From NCBI GenBank assembly GCA_044223665.1, contig JBGALT010000017.1, positions 12,746 through 76,745 of the forward strand: 64,000 bases of DNA, read 5' to 3'. Positions within the stretch are counted from its first letter, which is position 1; every line of letters starts with the position of its first letter. The notes beneath the pieces are model-generated. The model worked only from the letters and a program-made list of their open reading frames with translations, had not been told where the DNA came from and did no database searches. Below are positions 46,067-54,971 of this stretch, in pieces. The DNA is from JBBSAT01 sp044223665 (GTDB lineage: Bacteria; Myxococcota_A; Polyangia; Polyangiales; Sandaracinaceae). The position numbers and the translations under genes are program-made.

Positions 46067-46582
46067 ATGACGAAGATGCGGATCGCGACCCCGTGCGCGG
46101 AAGACCTCGATGCCATGCCGCGTACCGCAGACGGAGACGTGCACTGCACCAAGTGCGACCGGACCGTCGTCGATCTGCGCCGCGCGAGCCGGAAGCGGGC
46201 CCTCGCGGTGATCCACGCGCTGCGCTCGGAGGGAGATGGGAAGGTGTGCGTGCGAGTGCGTGCGCATCGTGATGGCACGCCCGTCTTCGCGCCCGACCCC
46301 TCGCCCCTCGCCCGCTTCGCGATGCCGCTGGCGATGGCCGGCGCGGTCGCCGCCTGCGCGCCGAGCGCCGCGAGCGAGCGCGACACCACGCCCGTCGTCG
46401 CCCTGCACGAGACCGAGGGCACGCCGACTCCCTTCGAGAACGGCAACGAGGTCCCGCCCACGACGACCGTCGCAGTGACTCTGCAGGGGAGCCCCCACCC
46501 CGTGCCCCACGTGAGCAACGTGAACGTCGTGGTGCCGCCGGACGTGGTCCCGATGGCCGGTGGCCTGGCCTTCAGCGACTGA
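46067..46582 (+). CDS. Cys-containing small protein with membrane or export segment
   Basis: A 171-residue protein. The N-terminus has PCAEDLDAMPRTADGDVHCTKCDRTVVDLR, a Cys arrangement (C, then C-x2-C) that looks like a small zinc site. A hydrophobic stretch MPLAMAGAVAACAPSAAS follows and could be a lipoprotein signal or a TM helix, and a Pro/Thr/Val-rich tail ends it (VSNVNVVVPPDVVPMAGG). It is divergent from the PEGA kinase by 86 bp. I do not know the function. Confidence 0.65.
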   Translation: MTKMRIATPCAEDLDAMPRTADGDVHCTKCDRTVVDLRRASRKRALAVIHALRSEGDGKVCVRVRAHRDGTPVFAPDPSPLARFAMPLAMAGAVAACAPSAASERDTTPVVALHETEGTPTPFENGNEVPPTTTVAVTLQGSPHPVPHVSNVNVVVPPDVVPMAGGLAFSD

Positions 46583-46620
46583 TCGGGAACCTACGCGGCC
46601 CGTCGTTGTCTGGCCGAGGG

Positions 46621-47166
46621 ATGACCACCCTCGCGGCGCACGAGATCTTGGACCTCGACCTGGACGCGACCGAGCAGGAGATCCGCTTCGCCTACCGACG
46701 CATGGCGCGTCAGGTGCACCCGGACCGGAATCCCGGCGATCTCTTCGCCGCCGCCCGATTCCGCGAGGTCCGCGCGGCCTTCGAGTCGATGATGCAGGAC
46801 CGCGCACGGCGCGTGGCCGCCCCGACGGCCCCGGTGCGCGTCGCGTGCGTGCCGGTCGGTCCACACCTGGTGGGGACCCTCGCGGTCGGCGCGAGCGGTG
46901 CGCGGCGACACCGCTGGACACCGCTCACGCTCTGGGCGATCCGGCGCTGCGAGCCCTGCGAGGGAGAGGGCTCGTTCGTGCTCGAGCGCAGCTTCCCCTT
47001 CGGCATCGAGCGCCGGCAGAGCTGCGCCCACTGCGACGGAAACGGCATCGTCGGCGTCGAGCGGCGTCTGCACGTCCGGTTCACCACGCTGCGGAGCGGC
47101 GTCGCGCTGCGACTGCGCGGCAAGGGCATCGCGCCGGGCGGCGACGCGTACGTCCACCTCACCTGA
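46621..47166 (+). CDS. DnaJ-like protein
   Basis: A 181-residue protein. The J domain is at the N-terminus, with the essential HPD loop (QVHPDRNPGD) flanked by helices TEQEIRFAYRRMARQ and FREVRAAFESMMQ. The C-terminus has CEPCEGEG and CAHCDGNG motifs, as in the zinc repeats of DnaJ (two instead of the usual four), then a Leu-rich beta part (RFTTLRSGVALRLRGKGIAPGGDAYVHL) like the C-terminal domain of DnaJ. It is a short stand-alone J protein likely to bring client proteins to DnaK. The ATG at 46621 is chosen over a TTG at 46606. Confidence 0.85.
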   Translation: MTTLAAHEILDLDLDATEQEIRFAYRRMARQVHPDRNPGDLFAAARFREVRAAFESMMQDRARRVAAPTAPVRVACVPVGPHLVGTLAVGASGARRHRWTPLTLWAIRRCEPCEGEGSFVLERSFPFGIERRQSCAHCDGNGIVGVERRLHVRFTTLRSGVALRLRGKGIAPGGDAYVHLT

Positions 47167-47198
47167 GCACCTCGGCGCGGGGGGAGCGACTCGAATGA

Positions 47199-47363
47199 AT
47201 CGGTGCTCTAAATCACCGATCGCGAATCGTGACGATTCGCGAAGGGAGGACGTCCCCGTCCTCCCTCGGCCGCCCGAGTGAATCGGTCGGCCTCACCCAC
47301 CTGTCCGTCGCGACATCCGTCGCGACGCCGTATTCGGCGAGATTCGGGGCGATCCCGAATCTC
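47199..47363. terminator. Array of hairpins between convergent genes
   Basis: Three perfect hairpins and a fourth shorter one fill most of the 211 bp between the DnaJ-like and DUF4139 genes. Stems are ATCGGTG/CACCGAT (47199-47220), TCGCGAATCG/CGATTCGCGA (47220-47242), GGGAGGAC/GTCCTCCC (47244-47265) and GAGATTCGGG/CCCGAATCTC (47339-47363). Between them sits CCGTCGCGAC in two direct copies near 47306-47327. They are likely bidirectional terminators; the number is far above that of other gaps in this window. Confidence 0.7.
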
Positions 47364-47377
47364 GGTCCGCTGCTCAT

Positions 47378-49370
47378 TTAGGGCGTTGGCGACGAGCGCT
47401 GCGCGTGCCGCGCCGCCTCTTGCCGCGCCCGCTCGCGCTCGCTCGCGAGCGACTGGATCTCCTGGCCCATGCGGTTGACCTGGTCCTGGGACGAGGCGAG
47501 CTCGCGCGCGTAGCGCAGGCGCAGCTCGCCTTCCGGCCCTCTCCTTCAGCACGCCGAGCTGGGCCGTGAGCTGCTTCTGCCCCTCGTAGGCGGCCGCCCG
47601 GGCGCGCTCGACCGCGGCGATGCGCTGATCGATCTCGGCCGCGCGCGCCCAGAGCGCGACGATGGGGGCGAGCTCGGCGCAGCTCTGCGGATCGAGCAAG
47701 CGGTCGCGCAGCCACCCATCGAGGTTGTTCTGCTGGACCGTCTCGTACTCGATGCGGCGCAGCTCGGGCCACGTCTCGCGCAGCGAGAGCGCGACGCGCG
47801 AGCGCGGCGCGAGACTCGTGCGGAAGCGGTGGTGCGCGCCCGTGGACTCGAAGGGCTCGGTTCCCTCGAAGACGTGGCCGTGCACGCGCGGAAGCTCGAA
47901 GACCACGTCGACCGGCTCCGCGTGATCGCTCTCCGCCGAGAGCTCGATGCGCTCCTCCCAGCGCACCTCTTCGAGCAGGCCGTGCTTGCCCAGCGAGATG
48001 CGCGACACGATGCGATGCTGCGTGCTCTCGCGCTTGCAGCGCACGGCGAGGTCCTTGGCGAAGGCGAGCTTCACCTCGGCGCCGCGCACGCGGTAGGGGA
48101 CCATCGCCTCGCCCGCGTAGACGTCGTCGTCGTAGACGACCGCGGCGCCCTCTTCCAGCACGGCGCCCGTGTCGTTGGCGAACGTGAGGACGAGGTCCGG
48201 CGCCGGCGGCGATCCCTGCCGCCAGATGCGCTCCTTCTTCGCGGCGAGCGGCGCCGTCAAGAGCGGGACCATCGCCGAGCCTCCGCGCTTGATCGAGACC
48301 CGCGAGGCCACGCGGTACTCGAAGAGCTCACCGCGCTCGCCCAGCGCCGCCGGCGCGCCGCCGTCGCCCTCGCCGGACGCGCCTCCGAAGGCGTCGGCCA
48401 TCGCGCGTCCCTTCGCGCGGGCGGGCGCCGGGGCCGGCATCGACATCGGCGCCGGAGGCGCCATCCCCGGCATCGACTGCATGAACCCGCCCGCCCCCGG
48501 CGGCGGGGCAGGCGGCATCGCTGCCGCGTACGTGGTCGGCGGAGCGGAGAGGGCGCGCGTCGTCTCTTCGACCTGGACGCGGCGCACGTTCTTCGGGTGG
48601 TAGAGGTCGATGACGAAGGAGACCGGCTGGCCCGTCGTGAGCGTGAGCTCGACGTCGTGGAGATCTTCGTCGGCGGGGTTGTGGACGATGCCCCACGCGA
48701 TGAGGTGCGTCGTCTCCACGCCGGCCTCGCTCTTCGCGCGCGCGAGCCGATAGGTCACGCGCCACACGGGCGCCGGCACCACGTATGCGACGCGCAGATC
48801 CTCGGCGCTGCCGTCCAGGCCCACTTCCACGATCCGGTTGTCGCCGGCCGTCGCCGCGCGCGTGCGATCGACCAGGAGCTCGAGATCGGCGCGCGAAGGC
48901 GCCTCGAGCAGCGAGACGCCGCGCACCTCGCGGAGCGGATGCAGGCCGAGACGATCGCCCGCGGCGCGGAGCACCACGCGGCGATCCCAGCTCTCGGCGG
49001 CCCCCGACGGCACGTCCTCCATCCCGATCACTTCGCCCTCGACCTCGCCGCTCGCGAGCTCGAGCTTCACGCGGCGACCGCGGAAGGCCGAGAGCAGGCC
49101 GAGGAGGGCGTGCGTCGGGTCGAGGACGAGCTTGCGGCGGGCGAGAACGACCTCGGGATCTTCGGGCTTCTCGAACGCGATCGAGGTGACGCGCGCGTCC
49201 CCCTTCTCGACCCAGGCCGCGAGGGACTTGAGCACGTCGTTCATCTCGTCCTTGTCGAACGAGAGCTCGAAGGAGCCGTCCGCCGGGCCGCCGCGCTCGA
49301 GATACGCGACGCCGTGCTTGAACATCACCATGCGGCGGACGCGGGGGCGGCGATCGTCGGTCGTGGGCAT
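47378..49370 (-). CDS. DUF4139 domain protein, frameshifted near the C-terminus
   Basis: About 664 residues after repair. The N-terminal region (RMVMFKHGVAYLERGG, FDKDEMNDVLKSLAAW, VAYVVPAPVWRVTYRL) leads to the typical DUF4139 core (HLIAWGIVHNPADEDLHDVELTLTTGQP), a Pro/Gly/Met-rich loop and beta structure (ELPRVHGHVFEGTEPFESTG). A coiled coil ends the protein. The reading frame changes at about 47530 because of one extra C in GGGCCGG; after it, GELRLRYARELASSQDQVNR continues the coil. The family includes mucoidy inhibitor MuiA; function here unknown. It is the third gene of the set starting at 50526. Confidence 0.8.
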
Positions 49371-49402
49371 CGAGTTCCTCGGGGCGCGAGAAGGAGCGCG
49401 GG

Positions 49403-50050
49403 TCAGAGCGAGACGACGAGCGAGATGATCATCGAGAGCGAGAAGCAGAGCAGCGTGAGCGCCAGGAAGAGCGTGACCGCTTTCAGCACGATCACGGTGC
49501 GCAGATCGGCGAGCGCGCTCGAGAGCAAGCGCGCATCGCGCGACGAGGTCCGGCCCAGACGCGCGAAGCGCCAGCTCGCTCGCGCGTGGATCAGCGCGAC
49601 GCCGATCCAGAGCACCGCGAGCATGAGCTCGGGAACCGAGGCCGAGCCCTTGGTCCAGCGGACGATCGAGACGGTTCCGAGCGCCGCGAGCAGCGTGGTG
49701 TGGGCGGCGAGCGTCCACGCGATGCGGCGCCGCGCCCGCCGCGCGTCGGTCGTGAGACGCGAGCCCCCCGAGACCCGAGGCGCCGGGCTCGGTGGGGCCT
49801 GCCCCGTCTCACCGTCGGGCGCCGGCGGCGGCTCGGACGTCGGCTTCTCTCGCTCCAGCAGGAACGGCCCCGTGCGCTCGCCGGTCGTCTCCGTTTCCGG
49901 CCGGGCGCGCCGCGGCGCGATCCCGCTCTCGTCCGGAGGCGGCGCGGCCGGCTCCGCTCCCGCGCTGCTGCGCTCCCGCTCGAGCGGAAAGGGCGATGTT
50001 TCCTCGTCGCGCTTCTTGCCCTTCGGCTCGCGCGGCTCGAGCTCGCTCAT
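49403..50050 (-). CDS. Small membrane protein with Pro/Glu-rich N-terminus
   Basis: A 215-residue protein. The first 100 residues are acidic and Pro-rich, with the internal repeat FPLERE/FLLERE. Three hydrophobic segments follow (WTLAAHTTLLAALGTVSIV, ELMLAVLWIGVALIHARAS and VIVLKAVTLFLALTLLCFSLSMIISLVV). The start overlaps the previous stop by 4 bp (ATGA) and the DUF4139 gene follows 32 bp later. No family recognised. Confidence 0.75.
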   Translation of the reverse strand: MSELEPREPKGKKRDEETSPFPLERERSSAGAEPAAPPPDESGIAPRRARPETETTGERTGPFLLEREKPTSEPPPAPDGETGQAPPSPAPRVSGGSRLTTDARRARRRIAWTLAAHTTLLAALGTVSIVRWTKGSASVPELMLAVLWIGVALIHARASWRFARLGRTSSRDARLLSSALADLRTVIVLKAVTLFLALTLLCFSLSMIISLVVSL

Positions 50051-50526
50051 CGGGGCGCACCCAGGGCGATCGCCACGCCGAGCACGATCGCGATCAGGAT
50101 CATCTCCGTGACGTAGTAGCCGGCCAGGTGCCGCAGGCCCGCCTCGATGGAGCGTCCGGTGGCGTGGCGCTCGAGATCTTCGGCGGCATCGGTGAGCATC
50201 ACGCCGCCGCGCAGGAAGAGCAGACCGAAGGCCAGCACGATCGCCCCGACGATCCCCGCCGTCTGGGTCGAGACCTCGCCGAGCCGTACGATCGGCGGCG
50301 TGGTGGTGGACTCCACCTCGACCGGGCCCGCCTGGTTCAGCGCCCAGACGATGCCGCCGACGCCCACGAAGAGCGCGAGCACGCCCCCGGCGAGCACCTG
50401 GAAGCGCCCGAGCATGCCCATCCAGCGCGCGGCACGGTCGATCGCCCGCTCCTCTTCGGGCGCGAGCGGGAGCTCGGAGAGGGTCTGCCCCTCGTCCGTT
50501 CCGCTGGTGCTGCCGCGGTCTGCCAC
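50047..50526 (-). CDS. Small membrane protein, function unknown
   Basis: A 159-residue protein. The N-terminal 35 residues are acidic; two or three membrane helices follow (FQVLAGGVLALFVGVGGIVWAL, GIVGAIVLAFGLLFLRGG, MILIAIVLGVAIALG) with an amphipathic helix (DAAEDLERHATGRSIEAGLRHL) between them. It is the first gene of a three-gene leftward operon ending with the DUF4139 protein. No family recognised. Confidence 0.75.
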   Translation of the reverse strand: MADRGSTSGTDEGQTLSELPLAPEEERAIDRAARWMGMLGRFQVLAGGVLALFVGVGGIVWALNQAGPVEVESTTTPPIVRLGEVSTQTAGIVGAIVLAFGLLFLRGGVMLTDAAEDLERHATGRSIEAGLRHLAGYYVTEMILIAIVLGVAIALGAPR

Positions 50527-50586
50527 GAAGGCATCCTACTCCCGCCGCGACGACTTTCTTCTCCCGTCGCGCGCGGGCCCGGCGGA

Positions 50587-50634
50587 CCGGTCGGGGCTCA
50601 CTGCTCGGCAAGGAGTGCTCGCCCCGCAGACCGG
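50587..50634. terminator. Terminator-like hairpin after hflX copy 2
   Basis: CCGGTC at 50587-50592 pairs with GACCGG at 50629-50634, and the inner GGGGC/ACT pairs with AGT/GCCCC with small bulges. It lies in the 155 bp between the end of hflX and the start of the next leftward gene, so it probably separates the two transcripts. Confidence 0.5.
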
Positions 50635-50681
50635 ACGGGGCAAGGGGCCGCAGCGGGCGAGCCGACAACCTCTGGGCGGGG

Positions 50682-52418
50682 TCAGGACGCCACAGCCGCC
50701 TCGGCGTCGTCCTCGTCGAGCGCGGGCGCAGCGACGTCGGAGGTCCGCGAGAGCAGCGCGTCGCGACGCCCGTCGAACAGGATCTCCGCCATCCGCTCGA
50801 GCAGCGTCCGGAGGCTCTGCTTGTCGACGGCCGAGATGGCGACCGCGTCGCGCTCCCACGAGAGGCGCGCGGCCTCGCGCGGGTCGATCCGATCGCACTT
50901 GTTGAGCACGAGGAGCGTCGGCTTCTGCGCGAGCCCGAGCTCGCCGAGCAGGGTCTCGGTCGTCTTGATGTGGTCGGGCATCGCCGGATCGGAGGCGTCG
51001 ACGACGTGCAGGAGCAGATCGGCGTCCTCGGCCTCCTCGAACGTCGCGCGGAACGCGGCGAAGAGGTCCTTGGGAAGATCGCGGATGAACCCGACGGTGT
51101 CGGTGATGACGACCTCTCGCTCCTCCGGGAAGCGGATGCGTCGCGAGCGCGTGTCGAGCGTGGCGAACAGGACGTCCTTGGCGAGCGTGTCGGAGTCGGT
51201 CAGCGCGTTGAGGAGCGTGCTCTTGCCCGCGTTCGTGTACCCGACGATCGACACGATCGGGATGTCCTGACGGCGACGGCGCTGGCGCCGCTGCTTGCGC
51301 TGGACCGCGAGGTGGCGGAGCTCGTTCTCGAGCCGCGAGATCTTCTCGCGCGCGCGGCGCTTTCCGACCTCGAGCACGGTCTCGCCGGGACCGCGCCCGC
51401 CGATGCCGCCGGTCAGGCGCGAGAGCGAGTCGTCCTTCTGCCCGATGCGCGGCAAGAGGTACTTCATCTGCGCGAGCTCGACCTGCAGCTTGCCGTCCCG
51501 GCTCTCGGCGCGCTGCGCGAAGATGTCGAGGATCAGCTGCGTGCGGTCGATGACCTTGAGATCGGTGACCGACGCGACCGCGGCCGCCTGCGAGGGCGAG
51601 AGGTTGCGATCGAAGATCAGCACCGTCGCGTCGAGCGCCATCGAGCGCAGCACGACCTCGTCGAGCTTCCCGCGCCCCATCACGAACTTCGGGTCGATGG
51701 CGTCGCGCACCTGGAGGATCCGGTCCACCACGGCGACACCGGCGGTCCGGGCCAGGTCCTCCAGCTCGCGGAGCGAGTCTTCGGCGTGCGCCGCGTGCGC
51801 GCGATCGGCGACGTGCAGCAGGATCGCGCGACCGTCCTTGCCGCTCACGACCTGCGTGCGGGCGGCCCGTGCGAACGAGTCCTCGAGCTCGCTGAGGATC
51901 TCGGCGGGCGAGGTCCGCTCGTCCTCGTCCGAGACGGCTTGGCCGTAGGGGATGGGGCCGACGGTGCGGTAGGGCGGCGTCCGCGGGTCGATCGAGGGGA
52001 CGTTGTGCCCGTAGTGCACCGTCGTCGGCTGGCCGTCGGGCGACAGACAGATCGCGACCACCAGGTCGAGGCGCAGGCGCGTGAGGTCGACGAGATCGTC
52101 GCGCGTCAGGCCCTCCTGCGAGAGGTGCGTGTGCAAGAGGCGCAGGCCGCGGAACCGGCCATGCGCGGCGCGCATGCGGCCGAGATCCGGCAGCATCAGC
52201 TTGGTCGCGTCGCCGACGAGGACGTGCTCGACCTCCCCGCTCCGCCCGACGAGCACGCCGACCTGACGGCCCGTCGAGGCGCTGATCTCGCCCATCGACC
52301 GCGCCAGCTCGGGGGTGAGGAGCCGGTCGAAGGGCAGGCGCCGTCGGAAGAGGCGCTCGAGCGCGTGAACGTCGGAGGGGGCGAGGCCGGTGGTGTTTCC
52401 GAAGACGGTCGTGCTCAC
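50682..52418 (-). CDS. hflX: GTPase HflX (copy 2, long form)
   Basis: A 578-residue HflX. An extra N-terminal domain of about 170 residues (GLAPSDVHALERLFRRRLPF, LVGRSGEVEHVLVGDATKLMLPDLGRMR, LLHTHLSQEGLTRDDLVDL) precedes the HflX domain (FVMGRGKLDEVVLRSMALDATVLIFDRNLSPSQ), the helical GIGGRGPGETVLEVGKRR and the G domain (GYTNAGKST, DTVGF, NKCD). The long form is common in several phyla. The GTG at 52418 gives VSTTVFGNTTGL, where homology begins. It is divergent from the exopolysaccharide operon. Confidence 0.93.
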   Translation of the reverse strand: MSTTVFGNTTGLAPSDVHALERLFRRRLPFDRLLTPELARSMGEISASTGRQVGVLVGRSGEVEHVLVGDATKLMLPDLGRMRAAHGRFRGLRLLHTHLSQEGLTRDDLVDLTRLRLDLVVAICLSPDGQPTTVHYGHNVPSIDPRTPPYRTVGPIPYGQAVSDEDERTSPAEILSELEDSFARAARTQVVSGKDGRAILLHVADRAHAAHAEDSLRELEDLARTAGVAVVDRILQVRDAIDPKFVMGRGKLDEVVLRSMALDATVLIFDRNLSPSQAAAVASVTDLKVIDRTQLILDIFAQRAESRDGKLQVELAQMKYLLPRIGQKDDSLSRLTGGIGGRGPGETVLEVGKRRAREKISRLENELRHLAVQRKQRRQRRRRQDIPIVSIVGYTNAGKSTLLNALTDSDTLAKDVLFATLDTRSRRIRFPEEREVVITDTVGFIRDLPKDLFAAFRATFEEAEDADLLLHVVDASDPAMPDHIKTTETLLGELGLAQKPTLLVLNKCDRIDPREAARLSWERDAVAISAVDKQSLRTLLERMAEILFDGRRDALLSRTSDVAAPALDEDDAEAAVAS

Positions 52419-52735
52419 TACGGATCCACAGTGTACACGAGTCTCGGCCGTCGCGAGGGGGCCCTCACCGACCCGCGGGGACGGCGGCGGCACCGCGCTC
52501 GCGCAGGCTCCCCATGGCAATCCCGAGAGATGCCGCGCCGGGAGAGCATTTCGCCACGTCTTGGCACGGACCGCGATCCAGATGTCGCGGTGCGTCAACC
52601 AGGACCGTGAGGTCCCTCGGATACTCCCCACGACGCGGAAGCCATGGCGGGCGCCCCGTGCGGCACGACTTTCCCCCTGATTCTCCGAGGGAGCCGTCTT
52701 GGCAGGCACCTTGCTCCAGGGCGCCACGGATCCCC
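52419..52735. promoter_or_regulatory. 317-bp divergent region upstream of the exopolysaccharide operon
   Basis: No gene is convincing here, although a frame continuous with the next gene opens at 52514. The promoters of hflX and of the operon must lie in it. A hairpin with stem ACCGCGA (52570-52576) and TCGCGGT (52585-52591) and a long-range pair TCCCTCGG near 52613 with CCGAGGGA near 52686 suggest a structured leader. I see no match to a cyclic-di-GMP riboswitch. Confidence 0.45.
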
Positions 52736-53878
52736 GTGTCCACCTCCTTCCTCCGGCACTTGCCCGTCTTGCCGCTCTCGCTGTCGGCTGCCTTTGCCGG
52801 CACGACGGCGCTGATCGCGGGCTCGGCGCAGGCCCAGGAAAGCGAGCCGGCGCCCTGCCGGCGGGCTCGTGCCCTCGCGCAGTCCCAGGCGTACATCCTG
52901 GTGTCGCCGCGAATTACCGCGGAGGCCGGCCACGTCCCGGCTGGCGGCACGAGCGGCCTCGGTGGCGCCTCGGGTTACCAGGTCCGCGGGGGCCTCTCGT
53001 GGTCGCCGATCGACCTCGTCCACGGTGTGATGGCGCTCGACGCGGCCGGCACGGAGTGCGACGAGCTCGCCGCCCTCGCGCGGGCTCGGCGAACCCTCGA
53101 GCTCGGGAGCGAGCTGGGTGAGCTGCCGGCGCGGCGCGCCGAGCGGGACACGCTGGTGGCCGCCCGCGAGCAGTGGGAGCAGATCGTCCGGCGCACCGAG
53201 ACCCGGGTGACCGAGGGCCTCGCGACCGAGCAGCACCTCACGGACGTGCGGGCCGAGGTGGAGCGGCTCGAGCGGCGCGTCGACCAGGTCGAGCTCGAGG
53301 TCGCGAGGCTCGTGGCGGCGGGCCACGAGGAGCTCGACGCATCGACGCTCGCTTCCGACCTCGAGACCTACGAGCGCCGGGCGCTCGACCTCGAGCGCCA
53401 GCAGTCGTCGATGCGCCGCCTGGCGCCGTGGAACGTGACCCTGCTCGGCAGCGTCGTCCCCGTGGACCAGGGCATGGGCGCCTGGAACGTGGACTGGTTC
53501 GGCTGGGTGAGCGTCAGCTACAGCCTCGGCGGGATCGCGCAGCAGCTCGCCGAGGACGACGCGGTGGAGGCGCGCGCGGCCCAGCTCGGCGCGGACGCGA
53601 ACGAGCTCCGCCATGCCTTCGATCGCTTCGAGCAGCTGCTCGACCAGAGCATCACCGGCCTGAGGGCCGAGCTCGGGCACGTCGACCGTCAGATCGAGAT
53701 CCAGCGCCACCAGCGCGACCTGATGGGCCAGCTGGAAACTTCCGAAGTGGAAAACCTGCGGGCGATGATCGACCTGCACGTGATCGGCCTGACGGCGGAG
53801 CGCGCGCACCTCGCGCGGCTCCTCGAGGTCCGTTCGAGCGTTCCCCGTCCCCGTCACGCTTTGCCCGAGGGTCCGTAG
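52736..53878 (+). CDS. TolC-like outer-membrane protein
   Basis: A 380-residue exported protein (signal LPLSLSAAFAGTTALIAGSAQAQ). Two long coiled-coil helical regions (about residues 105-225 and 265-360) alternate with strands ending in aromatic girdles (GGLSWSPIDLVHGV; GAWNVDWFGWVSVSYSLGG). This beta/helix/beta/helix order is that of TolC-family outer-membrane factors, here shorter than the usual 450 residues. It probably is the outer-membrane conduit of the operon. The GTG at 52736 is the start that gives a signal peptide at the N-terminus. It is 3 bp before the next gene. Confidence 0.65.
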   Translation: MSTSFLRHLPVLPLSLSAAFAGTTALIAGSAQAQESEPAPCRRARALAQSQAYILVSPRITAEAGHVPAGGTSGLGGASGYQVRGGLSWSPIDLVHGVMALDAAGTECDELAALARARRTLELGSELGELPARRAERDTLVAAREQWEQIVRRTETRVTEGLATEQHLTDVRAEVERLERRVDQVELEVARLVAAGHEELDASTLASDLETYERRALDLERQQSSMRRLAPWNVTLLGSVVPVDQGMGAWNVDWFGWVSVSYSLGGIAQQLAEDDAVEARAAQLGADANELRHAFDRFEQLLDQSITGLRAELGHVDRQIEIQRHQRDLMGQLETSEVENLRAMIDLHVIGLTAERAHLARLLEVRSSVPRPRHALPEGP

Positions 53879-53881
53879 ATC

Positions 53882-54961
53882 ATGCAGTCGACGTCGTCGC
53901 GTGCCACCGAGCCGAGTGCCCTTCCCCGCGAGGACGCGCCCGCGGGCGTGGGCTCGCGCCTGTTCGCGCTCGGCGCGCTCGTCATCACGGCCGGCTCGCT
54001 GCTCTGGCTGGTCGTCGCCATCGGCCGGCTCTTGACGGATTCGTGGATCGCGCCGATCGCACTCTCCCCCGACAGCGACGCCGTGCTCACGATGAACCTC
54101 GAGCTCACGCGCCAGCGCGCGGAGATCGAGCGCGCGCAGGCCGAGGTCGAGCGCATCGACGCCGCCATCGAAGCAGTCGATGGCGGGCTCGAGCGCATGG
54201 AGAGCCTGCGCGATCGCACGGCGGGCGTGCTGGCGTACACCGAGGAGACGACGAGCGACGAAGAGGCGGCCGCCACGCGGATGATCCGCGACCTGCACGA
54301 AGAGCTCGCGATCCTCGACCGCCTCATCGCCCGCCAGCGCACCGAGACCGAGCGCGCGCGCGACCACCTCGCGGCCGGCCTCATCGAGCGCCGCGAGCTC
54401 GAGACCGAAGAGCAGTCGCTCGATCACCTCGAGCTGCAGCGGATCCAGAACCTGCGCGCCACCGAGGAGGCGGAGATGCACCGCCGCCAGGCGCACGCCG
54501 CGGTGGGTGAGCTGCACGCGACGGCGGCGGGCGACGAGGCCCGCATGCCCGAGCTCGTCGCCCGACAGGAAGGCGACGTGCAGCTCGAGATCGAGATCCT
54601 CGAGCTCCAGGCCGAGCGGCGCGGGCTCGTCGCGCTCCACGACGTCGCGGTGCGCAGCGTCGCGAGCCTCCAGGCGGTGATGGACCAGATCGAGCAGCGC
54701 CCGATCTACCTGGCGACGCGCGAGCCGATGAACGTCGCGTTCGTGCCCTACGCCCAGCTCGAGGGCGTGAGCGACGGCCAGCGCATCCTCCAGTGCACGG
54801 CCGGCATCTTCTTCTGTCACGACGTCGGCCGCGTGGCCCGGGTCCTTCCCGGCGAGGTCGTGACCCAGGATCCCTGGGGAGAGCTCGCGCGCGGCCGTTA
54901 TGCCGTGCTCGATCTCGAGGACGACGACGCAGTGCAGGAGCGGATCCTGCGAGTCCGATGA
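53882..54961 (+). CDS. HlyD-like membrane-fusion adaptor
   Basis: A 359-residue inner-membrane protein. One membrane helix (LFALGALVITAGSLLWLVVAIG) is followed by a short beta segment (APIALSPDSDAVLTMN), a long coiled coil (residues 75-270, for example RQRAEIERAQAEVERIDAAIEAVD and LEILELQAERRGL), and a C-terminal beta part (RPIYLATREPMNVAFVPYAQLEG, CTAGIFFCHDVGRVARVLPGE). That is the layout of periplasmic adaptors which bridge the inner membrane with TolC-type channels. It lies between the TolC-like and glycosyltransferase genes, so its likely partner is the synthase. Confidence 0.7.
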   Translation: MQSTSSRATEPSALPREDAPAGVGSRLFALGALVITAGSLLWLVVAIGRLLTDSWIAPIALSPDSDAVLTMNLELTRQRAEIERAQAEVERIDAAIEAVDGGLERMESLRDRTAGVLAYTEETTSDEEAAATRMIRDLHEELAILDRLIARQRTETERARDHLAAGLIERRELETEEQSLDHLELQRIQNLRATEEAEMHRRQAHAAVGELHATAAGDEARMPELVARQEGDVQLEIEILELQAERRGLVALHDVAVRSVASLQAVMDQIEQRPIYLATREPMNVAFVPYAQLEGVSDGQRILQCTAGIFFCHDVGRVARVLPGEVVTQDPWGELARGRYAVLDLEDDDAVQERILRVR

Positions 54962-54971
54962 CGCCCTCGCC

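Noticed and set aside
52419..52735. Cyclic-di-GMP riboswitch before the polysaccharide operon
   Set aside because: The conserved GEMM core (GGACGCAAAGCC-like) is not present; only unspecific hairpins are seen.
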